NCBI GenBank assembly: GCA_028713675.1
Contig: JAQTNV010000025.1
Span: 1-48,857 of the forward strand
DNA length: 48,857 bases
Reading direction: 5' to 3'
From: a bacterium
GTDB taxonomy: Bacteria > Desulfobacterota > JAPLJL01
Shown: piece after piece, positions 17,318 to 26,426 of the stretch
Layout of the letters: the number at the start of each line of letters is the position of its first letter
Position numbering within the stretch: position 1 is the first letter of the stretch
Program-made: the position numbers and the translations under genes
The notes under the pieces: model-generated
Seen by the model: the letters and a program-made list of their open reading frames with translations, nothing else
Told to the model about the DNA's origin: nothing
Databases searched by the model: none

Positions 17318-18961
17318 ATGAAGAAATGGATGGCGTTATTTTTCATTCTTGTTTTTGCCGGGTCAGTCGCCCGGTCCGGGGCGGAAACCATTCTGCTCTC
17401 GGGCAGTCACACCGTAACTTACGACATTATCAATCCCCGGGGCCTGAAAAATCTCCCGGAATATTCCAACCAGAATTATTCGCAGAAAATAATTTCCGGC
17501 GACCGGGTCAGCAAGAAGGTCAGGGTTGAGATCAACCTCAGCCCTCTGCCTCCATCCGGGCCTTTTCCCATTGATCCGGTTTCGCTTCCGCCCGAACTCC
17601 GCCCGTTCCTCGCGGCCGAAGAGGATATTCCCTCCGGCAATTCCCGGATGATCGAGATCGCGAAAAAGATCACCCAGGGAAGCGCCGGCGCCACGGAAGC
17701 GTATAACCGGATTATCGACTGGGTCATGGATACCCTGGAATACGAGATCAACACTCCCCAGGACGCGATCTCGGTTTTAAAAAGCAGAAAAGGGTCCTGC
17801 GTGGGGTTTTCGAATTTGAGCCTGACCCTGCTCCGGGCTTCCGGTTTTCCCGCCCGCTATGTCTCCGGATACCTGCCGCCCGGATACGACTGGGGCATCT
17901 CCAGGGATTACTGGGGGGTAAAAACCTCGGGGGGAGGGTTTCATGCCTGGATCGAGGTGTACCTTCCGCGGGTAGGATGGGTTTTCACCGATGCCCAGCA
18001 TTCAAAAACCTTTGTGGATCCTTTCCATCTTCTGCTGGGGATCCGGGGACTGAACATCGGGGATAACGTGCCCCGGGAAGGTGAATATATCGCCGTCGAT
18101 AACGGCACTTCCTTCACGGTGGCCGAGGAGGAAAACCGTTCGGAACTGGTGGATTCCCTGCCCGCGCCGGTTAAAAAACTGCTGGGCCGGGCCGAAACCG
18201 GGGCCAAGACCAGGGCCAGGGTGGTGGCCACCATCGCCAATCCTTCCGGAAAAGGCATACCCGGTTCGGAGCTGGTTCTTTGGCAGGGCCCGAAAGGAAC
18301 GGTGAATAAAGCCAATGACGATGGAATCGTCTATCTGATCGGGCTGGACCAGGGCGATTATGACCTGACCTTCCAGGCCGCCGGGTTCGCGGCCAGAAAG
18401 GAAAAAATTTCCCTCCCGCCGGGAACTACCAGAAAAATCAAGATCCAGCTGGAAGAGGGAGGGGAAGTCAGCGGAAAGGTCGAAGATCTCAACGGACAGC
18501 CTCTCGGCAAAGCTAAGATTTTTGTCTGGGAGGGAGCGGTCGGAACCGGGTATCCCGCGGAAAGCAATGGCCGGTTCCGGCTCCGTAATCTGCCCCTGGG
18601 GGAAGCGAAATTAAGCGCTCAGGCGGATGGGTTCATTGATGAGGATCAAAAGGTGGTAATCAAGCGCGGCGGCCCGGTCCAGGTCAATTTCCGCCTGGAG
18701 CCAGGCGGGATTTTAAAAGGATCGGTTCAGGATCAACAGGGCAAGCCCGTTAAAAGAGGAAAGATATTTATCTGGACCGGCGATCGCGGAGTCGGATACA
18801 CCTTAAAAGAAGATGGAACTTATCTGATCAATGGAATTAAGCCGGGAAAATATAGGCTAAGCATCAGGTCCTCAGGTTTTATCGAGGAATTTAAAGATAT
18901 TCAGATTGAAAAAGGGAAAACATATCAAACTGATTTCTCCCTGAAACCAAAAGAACTCTAA
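17318..18961 (+). CDS. Secreted transglutaminase-like protein with carboxypeptidase-regulatory-like repeats
   Basis: A 547-residue protein with a signal peptide ending near residue 22. Residues about 115-235 hold a transglutaminase/protease-like core with a complete triad: Cys161 in RKGSCVGFS, His209 in FHAWIEVY and Asp225 in WVFTDAQ. Residues about 285-547 form three beta-sandwich repeats of the carboxypeptidase regulatory-like type (GKGIPGSELVLWQGPKG, GQPLGKAKIFVWEGAVG, GKPVKRGKIFIWTGDRG). In bacteria such proteins are often peptidases or cross-linkers at the envelope. AAGGAAAAGG precedes the ATG. It is the last gene of the 13467-18961 run; a 131-base spacer separates it from rpoD. Confidence 0.82.
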   Translation: MKKWMALFFILVFAGSVARSGAETILLSGSHTVTYDIINPRGLKNLPEYSNQNYSQKIISGDRVSKKVRVEINLSPLPPSGPFPIDPVSLPPELRPFLAAEEDIPSGNSRMIEIAKKITQGSAGATEAYNRIIDWVMDTLEYEINTPQDAISVLKSRKGSCVGFSNLSLTLLRASGFPARYVSGYLPPGYDWGISRDYWGVKTSGGGFHAWIEVYLPRVGWVFTDAQHSKTFVDPFHLLLGIRGLNIGDNVPREGEYIAVDNGTSFTVAEEENRSELVDSLPAPVKKLLGRAETGAKTRARVVATIANPSGKGIPGSELVLWQGPKGTVNKANDDGIVYLIGLDQGDYDLTFQAAGFAARKEKISLPPGTTRKIKIQLEEGGEVSGKVEDLNGQPLGKAKIFVWEGAVGTGYPAESNGRFRLRNLPLGEAKLSAQADGFIDEDQKVVIKRGGPVQVNFRLEPGGILKGSVQDQQGKPVKRGKIFIWTGDRGVGYTLKEDGTYLINGIKPGKYRLSIRSSGFIEEFKDIQIEKGKTYQTDFSLKPKEL

Positions 18962-19092
18962 GGTCTTTCCCCTACTTCCAACGAACTTTTTTTTATGAGA
19001 CAATGTCCAAGACATATGGAGATGATATGTCCGGTATTCTGTAGGATATATTTGCAGATTCGGATTTAACAACTTGTCAGAGGATTTAGCAT

Positions 19093-20598
19093 ATGAAAAG
19101 CGAAAAAAAGCAGAAAAAGAAAGCCGAGGTCCAGGCCAATCCCGAACTGGAACTTGAGAGCGCGGAAGCCCTGACCGTCTTGCCGGAAGTGCTCCCGGAT
19201 GAAGCCCCGGAGCTTCCCGAGGATCTGGTTCCGATTCCGGTCTTCCGGAAGGACGATGTCGAAATCGACTATTCCCAGCAGTATTTCCGGGACATGGGCG
19301 ATTACGAGCTTCTTTCCTGCGATGAAGAAGTGGAACTGGGCCGGAAAATCGAAGAGGCACGGAACAAGCTGATTGAAGTCCTCTTCAAGACCGACGCTTT
19401 CATTGAAACCCTGCAGAAAATTCTGGGCGGCGGTTCGGAGCTGGAAATGTCTTTCGCCATCACCCCGACCGATCCGATGATTGAAAAGCCGACCTACCGG
19501 ACGGACAAGGCGAATAAAGTCATCAAAATCCTGCGCCAGATCGACGGATTGGAAAAGGAATACAAAGCGATTGAAAACAAACTGAAAAAAAAGAACTCCT
19601 ACACCGCCATCGGGAAGAAGCGGGTCCAAAAGCGGAAAATCAAGAACCGGGAGGAGATCAAGGCCCATCTCGACAGTCTTCCCTTCCGCGGCGAATTCAT
19701 CGAGGAATTCATCATCAAGTTTTCCGGGGCTATGAGGGATTGTCCCCAATCGGTCCGCCTGGTTCCGGACGAGGTTTTTCCCGTCGATATCGGGGTAAAA
19801 CCCCGGGAACGGGAACGGCTGCTTTTCATTCTCGAGAAACCCCTGGAAGATATCAGGGCGGCCCGGCACAAGTTCATCCAGGGCAACCTGCGCCTGGTGG
19901 TAAGCATCGCCAAGCGTTATCTGAACCGGGGGCTTTCTTTCCTGGATCTGATCCAGGAGGGCAACCTGGGCCTGATGCGGGCGGTGGAAAAATATGATTT
20001 CCGCCGGGGATTCAAATTTTCCACTTATGCCACCTGGTGGATCAGGCAGTCCATTATCCGGGCCATCGCCGACAAGTCCCGGACCATCCGGGTCCCGGTG
20101 CACATGGGCGATACCCTGCTGCATTTCAACCGCGCCACCGCGGAACTTTCCCGCGAGCTCGGCCGTGATCCTTCCCTGAAGGAGATCGGGGATCGCCTGC
20201 AGATGCCGGATGACCGGGTGGCGGAGATCCTCAAGCTGAATCGGGAGCCGGTTTCCCTGGAAAGCCCGATCGGAGACGAGGAAGACACCCTGGGGTCGGT
20301 CCTGGCCGATGAACGCACCGAGGCCCCGATCGACCTGGCCGCGAAGATGAATCTTTCCGACCGCACCCGGGAGGCGCTTTCCACCCTTTCCCCGCGCGAG
20401 GAGAAGATCCTGCGGATGCGTTTCGGCATCGAGGAGGACAACGAGTATACCCTGGAGGAGATCGGCAAGGTCTTCAATATCACCCGCGAGCGGATCCGCC
20501 AGATCGAGGCCCGGGCGCTGAAAAAGCTGAAGGAATCCGGCAAAGGGGATACCCTGAAGGAGTTCTTCGGCCACGAGGAAGACACCAGCCGGAATTAA
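19093..20598 (+). CDS. rpoD: RNA polymerase sigma factor RpoD (sigma-70)
   Basis: Primary sigma factor, 501 residues. Region 1.2 begins [20 protein letters not shown] and is followed by a non-conserved insert rich in Lys (about residues 110-250). Region 2 is classical: [39 protein letters not shown] and [20 protein letters not shown]. Region 3 reads [16 protein letters not shown], differing from the usual VHMIETINKLNR. Region 4 has [15 protein letters not shown] and [17 protein letters not shown]. Region 1.1 is short and acidic. dnaG is not adjacent, unlike in many genomes. AGAGGA lies eight bases before the ATG and a strong terminator follows at 20623. Confidence 0.95.
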   Translation: MKSEKKQKKKAEVQANPELELESAEALTVLPEVLPDEAPELPEDLVPIPVFRKDDVEIDYSQQYFRDMGDYELLSCDEEVELGRKIEEARNKLIEVLFKTDAFIETLQKILGGGSELEMSFAITPTDPMIEKPTYRTDKANKVIKILRQIDGLEKEYKAIENKLKKKNSYTAIGKKRVQKRKIKNREEIKAHLDSLPFRGEFIEEFIIKFSGAMRDCPQSVRLVPDEVFPVDIGVKPRERERLLFILEKPLEDIRAARHKFIQGNLRLVVSIAKRYLNRGLSFLDLIQEGNLGLMRAVEKYDFRRGFKFSTYATWWIRQSIIRAIADKSRTIRVPVHMGDTLLHFNRATAELSRELGRDPSLKEIGDRLQMPDDRVAEILKLNREPVSLESPIGDEEDTLGSVLADERTEAPIDLAAKMNLSDRTREALSTLSPREEKILRMRFGIEEDNEYTLEEIGKVFNITRERIRQIEARALKKLKESGKGDTLKEFFGHEEDTSRN

Positions 20599-20622
20599 GC
20601 GAAAATTATTGCGGATATTTTT

Positions 20623-20660
20623 CGGGGCCCAGGACCAGTTTCCAGGGCCCCGTTTTTTTT
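20623..20660 (+). terminator. Rho-independent terminator of rpoD
   Basis: Stem CGGGGCCC (20623-20630) pairs perfectly with GGGCCCCG (20645-20652) around a 14-base loop, followed directly by eight T residues (20653-20660), 25 bases after the rpoD stop. Confidence 0.92.
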
Positions 20661-20756
20661 ATGACGATTATTTTGGCCAGGTCCGGTCAGCACGAATTCC
20701 ACCGGCAGACGGGACACGACGGTCTTTTTCTGATTTTGGGGATTTTTATTACAGAG

Positions 20757-21791
20757 CTAGTTTTTTCCCAACCAGTCCAAAAGATAGGGATAAACCTCGT
20801 GGAAAGCAGCCGGCCCGAGGATAAGGTCGAAATGGCCATATTCCTTCCGGTAGTGGTTGGCCCGCCCGAAGATGCGGATTTTCTTTTTCTCGGAGGAAAT
20901 GGCCCGGTAGGCGAATTCCGCCTCCCAGGGGGGGGCGAGATTATCGAGCTGCCCGGAAAGAAAAAGGACAGGGGCCCGGATATTTTTCAGATTAATTAAA
21001 TAATTTCTTTTGCCGTCCCGGGAGCTTAGAATCCCGGTTTCCACCCAGCGGGCCAGCTGCTGGGCCGTCCCCGGAGGGATGGACTCGAAGACCGTCTGGC
21101 AGATCTCGGCTTCGGTTTTTTCATCCGCGATCGGGCCCCAGAACAGGAGGTGGAAGAGGGTGCCGGGAACGGCCGGCCAGGGGGCAGGGGCCTGGCAGGT
21201 TTTTTTAAGGTCAATCAATTCGCTTTTGTCTCCTTCCGCGAGCCCCGGGGCTTTTCCCGCCCAGCTCCTGACCGCCAGGTTGGCGGCCTGGGTTGAGCTG
21301 GGGGTATTAATCAGAATGATTTTATCGACACCGGGGTCGGGGTTGGGTTCGGAAGACAGATGCTCGAGCAGGATCGTCCCGCTTATTCCCAAACCGATCA
21401 GGTCAAAATCTTTCCGTTTGGTTTCGATTCCCACCCGATCCAGGGCTTGGGGAAGGTCATAACCCAAGAGTTCATCCAAGCTCCAATCCCGGGGCCCGGA
21501 ACCGGGGCCGCGGAATTCCACCACCCAGACATCGCGCCCTTTCCGGGACAGGTAGGGGGCCAGCCCGCCGGAAGAAGGGAGATCAAAAACCAGGTGGTTG
21601 GCGCCGATTTCCGGAAATAATATTATCGGAGGTTGTCGCCGGTTCTTTCCCGGGTAATGATAAAGGGAGACTTGGGCCTGATCTTCGGTGGTGATAACCA
21701 GCGGGGGCTGGGATTCGATCTGAGGGAGTTCGGAATAAGCGAACCCGCAAACGGAGAAATAAGAAATTAAAATAAATTGAAGCAATCCCAT
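20757..21791 (-). CDS. Alpha/beta-hydrolase-fold exported protein lacking the nucleophile serine
   Basis: A 344-residue protein with an N-terminal signal (LLQFILISYFSVCGFAYS). The fold is clear: PIILFPEIGANHLVFDLP, WVVEFRGPGSGPRDWSLDEL, a late Asp in FLSGQLDNLAPP and His in KEYGHFDLI. It resembles acid-lipase/PhaC-like hydrolases. At the nucleophile elbow, where GxSxG is expected after the strand FDLI, the sequence is GLGIS, so Gly135 replaces Ser. The codon reads GGA. It could be a binding protein or use a shifted Ser137. It converges on rpoD and is divergent from moeA. Confidence 0.8.
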   Translation of the reverse strand: MGLLQFILISYFSVCGFAYSELPQIESQPPLVITTEDQAQVSLYHYPGKNRRQPPIILFPEIGANHLVFDLPSSGGLAPYLSRKGRDVWVVEFRGPGSGPRDWSLDELLGYDLPQALDRVGIETKRKDFDLIGLGISGTILLEHLSSEPNPDPGVDKIILINTPSSTQAANLAVRSWAGKAPGLAEGDKSELIDLKKTCQAPAPWPAVPGTLFHLLFWGPIADEKTEAEICQTVFESIPPGTAQQLARWVETGILSSRDGKRNYLINLKNIRAPVLFLSGQLDNLAPPWEAEFAYRAISSEKKKIRIFGRANHYRKEYGHFDLILGPAAFHEVYPYLLDWLGKN

Positions 21792-21851
21792 CGGTGCGAT
21801 ATATTATCAGCCAATAATGGCGGGAGCAAGGATCAAAAGCGGGAAAAAACA

Positions 21852-21986
21852 GTTTCTAGTTTCGGGTTGCGAGTTTCGAGTTGGAAAAATCAGAACCGGA
21901 AACCATAAACCCACTTGAAACTAATAGATGTTTTGGTTTGGGAGTTTAGAGTTTAAGATCATAACCAGAAACCAGAAACTAGAAAC
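21852..21986. repeat. Spacer with inverted GTTTCTAGTTTC words
   Basis: GTTTCTAGTTTC (21852-21863) recurs inverted as GAAACTAGAAAC (21975-21986), 111 bases apart. Related words (GAGTTTCGAGTT, AACCAGAAACCAG) lie between and beside them. The repeat ends 11 bases before moeA and includes the place where its ribosome binding site should be. Confidence 0.65.
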
Positions 21987-21997
21987 CAGAGACGAAA

Positions 21998-23266
21998 ATG
22001 AAAATTAATCATAAACCGGTCGGGTTTAAAGAAGCCCGGAAGATAGTTTTGGAAAAAGCCGATCCGCTTCGTCCGGAAAAGGCTGGCCTGCGGGAAAGCC
22101 TCGGGCGCGTCCTCGCCGCCGACATGGTTGCCGGTCGCAACCTCCCGCCCTGGAACAATTCCGCGATGGACGGTTTTGCCGTCCGGGCCCGGGATGTCCG
22201 AACCGCGGGGGAAAATACTCCCGTCGACCTGAAGGTAATCGGAGACCTGCCGGCGGGAAAACAATGGAAAGGGAAAGTCGGGGCCGGGGAAAGCGTCCGG
22301 ATCATGACCGGGGCCCCGATTCCCGCCGGAGCGGACGCGGTGGCCCGGGTGGAGATCACCCGGGAAATTGACCGGGGGAGGATCCAGGTATTGAGTTCCG
22401 TTCCGCCCGGCAACGATCTGCGCCGGGCCGGAGAGGATGTCCGGGCCGGAAGCGTGGTTCTAATGGCTGGGGCGGAAATCCGGCCGGCCGAGATCGGAAT
22501 CCTGGCGGCGATGAACATCTCGAAAGTTCCGGTTTATCAAAGGCCCCGGGTCTCAATTCTGGCCACGGGGGATGAAATTTCCCGGGTCGGGAAAACCGTC
22601 CGGAAAGATCGGATCATCTCCTCGAATTCCTATGCCCTGGCCGCCCAGGTAATCGAGGCCGGGGGGATTCCCCTGGATCTGGGAATCGCCCGGGATGACC
22701 GGGAGGAAATCCTTGACCGGCTTTCCCGGGGCCTGCAGGCGGATATCATTGTCACCTCCGCCGGGGTTTCGGTGGGGGATTACGATTTCGTCAAGGATGT
22801 CTATCGGGAATTGGGGGTAAAGATTATTTTTCAGAGACTCAAAACCCGTCCCGGCCAACCCCTGGTATTCGGGAGAATCGGCCGGAAATCGGTTTTCGGA
22901 CTTCCCGGCAACCCGGTTTCTTCCATGATCTGTTTCGAGGAATTCATCCGTCCCCTGGTCCGGCAAATGACCGGGCACCGGAACATTTTTCGCCCGGAAA
23001 TCCCGGTCCGGGCGGGAGAAGCTCTTGAAAAAAACCCCCGGCAGACCCATTTCCTGCGCTGCCGGATTTTTCGTCAGCGAGGGGAATGGTGGGGGGAAAC
23101 TACCGGGCCCCAGGGATCAGGAATCTTAAGCTCGATGGTCAAAGCGGATGGAATAATGATATTCCCCGAAGGCCTGGAAAGAATCGCCAAAGGGGACCTG
23201 GTCCGGGTCCAGCTGCTCAGGGACGATATACCGGGTAGCATTAAGAGCAAAGGGCATAGCGCATAG
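21998..23266 (+). CDS. moeA: Molybdopterin molybdenumtransferase
   Basis: Inserts molybdenum into adenylylated molybdopterin in molybdenum cofactor synthesis. The 422 residues include the signature PPWNNSAMDGFAVRA, MTGAPIPAGADAV, ILATGDEI, TSAGVSVGDYDFVKD and FGLPGNPVSSM, covering all four MoeA domains. The last nine residues (DDIPGSIKSKGHSA region) are encoded by repeat-like GCATAGCGCATAGGGC sequence and look non-native. No other molybdenum gene adjoins it, though the organism must use molybdo- or tungstoenzymes. The ribosome binding site is weak (AGAG). The following spacer carries a REP-like hairpin, then resB. Confidence 0.95.
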   Translation: MKINHKPVGFKEARKIVLEKADPLRPEKAGLRESLGRVLAADMVAGRNLPPWNNSAMDGFAVRARDVRTAGENTPVDLKVIGDLPAGKQWKGKVGAGESVRIMTGAPIPAGADAVARVEITREIDRGRIQVLSSVPPGNDLRRAGEDVRAGSVVLMAGAEIRPAEIGILAAMNISKVPVYQRPRVSILATGDEISRVGKTVRKDRIISSNSYALAAQVIEAGGIPLDLGIARDDREEILDRLSRGLQADIIVTSAGVSVGDYDFVKDVYRELGVKIIFQRLKTRPGQPLVFGRIGRKSVFGLPGNPVSSMICFEEFIRPLVRQMTGHRNIFRPEIPVRAGEALEKNPRQTHFLRCRIFRQRGEWWGETTGPQGSGILSSMVKADGIMIFPEGLERIAKGDLVRVQLLRDDIPGSIKSKGHSA

Positions 23267-23292
23267 GGCGAAGCGCCAAGCGAATAAAAAAC

Positions 23293-23315
23293 GTAGCCGC
23301 GGGCTTTAGCCCGCG
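23293..23315 (+). repeat. REP-like GTAG-headed hairpin, copy 1
   Basis: GTAGC followed by a perfect seven-base stem CGCGGGC (23298-23304) and GCCCGCG (23309-23315) around TTTA. The GTAG head and GC hairpin match the general REP element design recognised by TnpA-REP (RAYT) enzymes. It lies in the moeA-resB spacer. Confidence 0.75.
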
Positions 23316-23355
23316 AAATAAAAAACAAGGTACAAAGAAAAAGTCGAAACGAGCT

Positions 23356-24450
23356 ATGAGCACCAAGGAAAGACCCAAAATTGATCTGAAAGGGCGGTTG
23401 ACCTCGGTCCGCCTGGCCATATTTCTTTTCATCGCTATCGCCCTGGTTTCCATCCTGGGCACTTTTATACCCCAGGGCAGTGAACCGATGGAATATATTT
23501 CAGAATACGGGGAACGTCTCGGCTCCTGGATCTTAAAACTTGGACTGGCGGACGTTTATCATTCCCCGGTATTTATTCTCCTGCTCTTTCTCCTGTTCAT
23601 TAATCTGTTCAGTTGCCTGGTTACGCAGCTGCCGAATTTCTTGAAAAAATGGAAAACCCTGAACGGAAGGCTCCGGTTGATCCGGTCCGGGCCGCTGCTG
23701 ACCCATATCAGCATGATTTTAATTCTCCTCGGCGCCATGCTGGGGGTGGTTTTCAGCCGGAGCGAAGAAATCAATATTCAGGAAGGCGAGGTCAGGCAAA
23801 TCCTGGATTCGCCCCTGAGTTTGAAACTGAATAGTTTCCGGATTGATTATTACGACCGGATGGAAACCCAGGTTTCGGATTTTGTCTGCGATGTATCGCT
23901 CTGGCGAAACTCGGCCCGGATCGAAAACGCCACTATCAGGGTTAATCATCCTCTGACGTATCAGGGACACCGGGTTTACCTGGTGAGTTACCGGGAATTC
24001 CCCACCCGGATCAGGAAGGCGGATTTACGGATCGTCCCGCCCGGTCAGAACCCGGCCGCTTTGGAACTCCTGTTCGGCCAGAAGCGGAAGATTCCGGGAA
24101 CCGATCTGGACCTGGAGCTGCAAAAATACCTGGCCGATTTCCGGTTTGATCTCGAAACCGGGGAATACGTTTCCGCCTCGATGGACCCGAGAAACCCGGC
24201 CGTTTACCTCGTGGCCTATCGGGATCAGGAAGAAGTTGGGAAGGGCTGGGTTTTTCTCAAGCATCCCGGACCGGTGCCCGGCAACACCCTCCCGGTCGCG
24301 GTCCAGTTTGCCGGCTACGAACCGGTTTCGCTGGTTAACCTGATGGCCAAGAAGGATCCCGGCCTTCCCCTGATCTGGATCGGGTTTGTTCTGGGAACGA
24401 TCGGGGTCTGCCTCGGACTTTTCCGCCTGCGGATGAAATCCAAAGACTGA
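23356..24450 (+). CDS. resB: Cytochrome c biogenesis protein ResB-like
   Basis: Membrane partner of CcsA/ResC in System II haem delivery to apocytochrome c. The 364 residues hold an N-terminal TM (LAIFLFIAIALVSILGTFIP), two more TMs (about 70-90 and 115-135, with PLLTHISMILILLGAMLGVV), a large periplasmic domain from about 140 to 320 and a final TM (GFVLGTIGVCLGLF). SVRLAIFLF and GTFIPQG are characteristic of the family, as is the beta-rich domain with VYLVSYREF. ResB normally has about 330-450 residues. No ccsA/resC is present here; the window has no cytochrome genes. Confidence 0.88.
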   Translation: MSTKERPKIDLKGRLTSVRLAIFLFIAIALVSILGTFIPQGSEPMEYISEYGERLGSWILKLGLADVYHSPVFILLLFLLFINLFSCLVTQLPNFLKKWKTLNGRLRLIRSGPLLTHISMILILLGAMLGVVFSRSEEINIQEGEVRQILDSPLSLKLNSFRIDYYDRMETQVSDFVCDVSLWRNSARIENATIRVNHPLTYQGHRVYLVSYREFPTRIRKADLRIVPPGQNPAALELLFGQKRKIPGTDLDLELQKYLADFRFDLETGEYVSASMDPRNPAVYLVAYRDQEEVGKGWVFLKHPGPVPGNTLPVAVQFAGYEPVSLVNLMAKKDPGLPLIWIGFVLGTIGVCLGLFRLRMKSKD

Positions 24451-24559
24451 TCACCCTTCTTCATTACCGGGTTTAGTCAATCGGTTGTGGCTGAGCGGCT
24501 TCCACCTCTGGCGGAATCCCGCCACGAGCGGCGATCGTCATGTTTGTGTTTTACGGTTG

Positions 24560-24591
24560 CGGCTAAGAGCCGAAAGCCTCAGCCGATCTAC
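24560..24591 (-). repeat. REP-like hairpin in minus orientation (degenerate)
   Basis: Read on the minus strand this starts with GTAG and runs into arms CGGCTGAG and CTCTTAGCCG around GGCTTTCGG. The same spacer (24451-24625) holds a perfect six-base hairpin TGGCGG-AATC-CCGCCA near 24508 and a second CTGAG/CTCAG pair. Resemblance to copies at 23293 and 26291 is in design, not in exact sequence. Confidence 0.45.
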
Positions 24592-24625
24592 GTAATCCGA
24601 CAATAAAAAATTCGTTATTAGGAAA

Positions 24626-26185
24626 TTAGGATTGAGGGGCGGAAGAGGTTTTGTCCGCATCCAGGATTTTGAGAAAAACTTCCACTACCTGCGGGTCGAA
24701 CTGGGTTCCCAGGCAGCGCTTGAGTTCCTGAATGGCCTGTCTCTGGCTGCGGGCCTTGCGGTAGGAGCGGTCGGAGGTCATGACCTCATAGCTGTCCGCC
24801 ACCGCCAGGATCCGGGCCCCCAGGGGGATATCATTTCCCTTTTTTCCCTCCGGGTAGCCCTTGCCGTCGAAATGCTCATGGTGGTGATAGATAATCGGGA
24901 TGATATCCCGCATGATTTTAATCGGTTCCAGGATTTTCCGGCTCAGGTGGGTATGATATTGGAACATTTTCTGTTCTTCCTTGGTGAGCTTGCCCGGCTT
25001 GTTCAGGGTTTCCAGCCGGATCCCGATCTTACCGATATCGTGAAGCCGGGCCGCATGAGTAATATTGTTGACCTGTAACTTATCCAGGTTCATTGCTTCG
25101 GCGATTTTCCGGGCATAAAGGGCGACCCGCTCGGAATGACCCCGGGTGTAATTATCCTTGGCTTCCAGGGCCGCCACCAGCCCCTCGATGGTCTGGGTCA
25201 GGGTCTGGGCCAGCTCTTCATAAAGGCGGGCGTTTTCCAGGGCCATTACCGCCCGGCTGGAAAAGATGACCATGGATTTGCCGTGACCGTCGGTGAAAAT
25301 CATGCGGGGGTCATAGGAAACCGCGATTAGAAAGCCCCGGAGCTCCTTCTGCAGGCGCAGGGGAGCGGCGACGATCGAATAAATGGTCTGGGGATGGGCC
25401 AAGAACGATGAGTCTTTTTCCGGGGTGGGGGAGAGCAGGACCTCCGAAAGCTTGAATCCGGAGGCGATGAACATTTCCCGGTTCTCCAGGTTGGATTTCA
25501 ACCGGTCGAAATTGATGGGCAGCGGCTCCAGGGCCTGATCTCCGCTTGTCTTGCTTTTTTCCATCAGGAGATCAAGCAGGCCGTGATCGTTGGTGAAATA
25601 GACGGCCACCCGGTCGGCCTTGAGTTCGGAAAGCACGATCTCGACAATCAAGGCCAGGAGCTGTTTCAGATCCAGGGTGGCGATCATCGCTTCGCTGATC
25701 CGGTAAAGGGAGAGGAGTTCCTTGAGTTGAACGTTCTCCCGCTCAAACCGGAATTTATTGGAAGCCTTCTTGACCAGCTCGATGAATTCCTCGAGTTTGA
25801 AAGGCTTCAGGATATAGTCGTAGGCCCCGAGCTTCATGGCCTCAATCGCGGTTTCCACGGTTCCGAAACCGGTCATCAGGATGGTGATCGGGGGGGAGGG
25901 CAGGTTCCGGGTTCGCTTGAGCAGTTCGATCCCGCGGACCCGGGGCATTTCCAGGTCGGTGATCATGATGTCGGCCGGGTGATGCTCCAGGATATCCATG
26001 GCTTCATCACCGTCGGCGGCGCTTTCGACCTGGTAGCCTTCCTCTTTCAGGATATCGACAATGACATCCCGGATCGGCTTTTCATCATCGACGATCAGGA
26101 TCGAAATCGGAAGAGGGTTGTCTTCAGTCATGGGGGAAGAATGGTTGGCCGCGGGCTGGTTATTTCCCAATTTAATTTCCGGCAT
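24626..26185 (-). CDS. Response regulator with GAF and HD-GYP domains (c-di-GMP phosphodiesterase)
   Basis: A 519-residue cytoplasmic enzyme. Receiver residues 28-145 have VDDE, Asp77 in MITDLEMP, Thr in LMTGFG and Lys in ILKPF. A GAF-like domain spans about 165-325. The HD-GYP domain spans about 330-500, with RGHSERV, RLHDIGKIGI and HHHEHFDGKGYPEG, and the full GYP motif predicts cleavage of c-di-GMP. The receiver plus HD-GYP layout is RpfG-like, but a GAF sits between. GGAAGAAAT precedes the ATG. The divergent neighbour is a GGDEF protein, so a matched make-and-break pair is likely. Confidence 0.93.
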   Translation of the reverse strand: MPEIKLGNNQPAANHSSPMTEDNPLPISILIVDDEKPIRDVIVDILKEEGYQVESAADGDEAMDILEHHPADIMITDLEMPRVRGIELLKRTRNLPSPPITILMTGFGTVETAIEAMKLGAYDYILKPFKLEEFIELVKKASNKFRFERENVQLKELLSLYRISEAMIATLDLKQLLALIVEIVLSELKADRVAVYFTNDHGLLDLLMEKSKTSGDQALEPLPINFDRLKSNLENREMFIASGFKLSEVLLSPTPEKDSSFLAHPQTIYSIVAAPLRLQKELRGFLIAVSYDPRMIFTDGHGKSMVIFSSRAVMALENARLYEELAQTLTQTIEGLVAALEAKDNYTRGHSERVALYARKIAEAMNLDKLQVNNITHAARLHDIGKIGIRLETLNKPGKLTKEEQKMFQYHTHLSRKILEPIKIMRDIIPIIYHHHEHFDGKGYPEGKKGNDIPLGARILAVADSYEVMTSDRSYRKARSQRQAIQELKRCLGTQFDPQVVEVFLKILDADKTSSAPQS

Positions 26186-26290
26186 ATTTCTTCCGGCAGT
26201 TTAGCCATTACCGAGGAGATAGTCAAACCAGGAAAGCCCCTAGTTCATTGACGATTGCAGATTTACAATTGACAAATGATAACCAAATGC

Positions 26291-26313
26291 GTAGGGCAAG
26301 GCTTTAGCCTTGC
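26291..26313 (+). repeat. REP-like GTAG-headed hairpin, copy 2
   Basis: GTAGG followed by a perfect seven-base stem GCAAGGC (26296-26302) and GCCTTGC (26307-26313) around TTTA. Stem bases differ from copy 1 on both sides while pairing is kept, so the changes are compensatory. It lies in the spacer between the HD-GYP and GGDEF genes. Confidence 0.75.
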
Positions 26314-26324
26314 AAACAAACTGG

Positions 26325-26347
26325 GTAGCCGCAGACTTCAGTCAGCG
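26325..26347 (+). repeat. REP-like GTAG-headed hairpin, copy 3
   Basis: GTAGC, then CGCAGAC and GTCAGCG around TTCA with one internal mismatch. It starts 11 bases after copy 2 and in the same orientation, giving a REP-doublet-like arrangement (direct rather than inverted). Confidence 0.65.
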
Positions 26348-26426
26348 TTCCTGGGTTTTATCTACTCCTGACACCGAAAACAAAGAAGCTTGATTTTGTC
26401 CGGCCATTATTGTATCAAAGAGCAGC

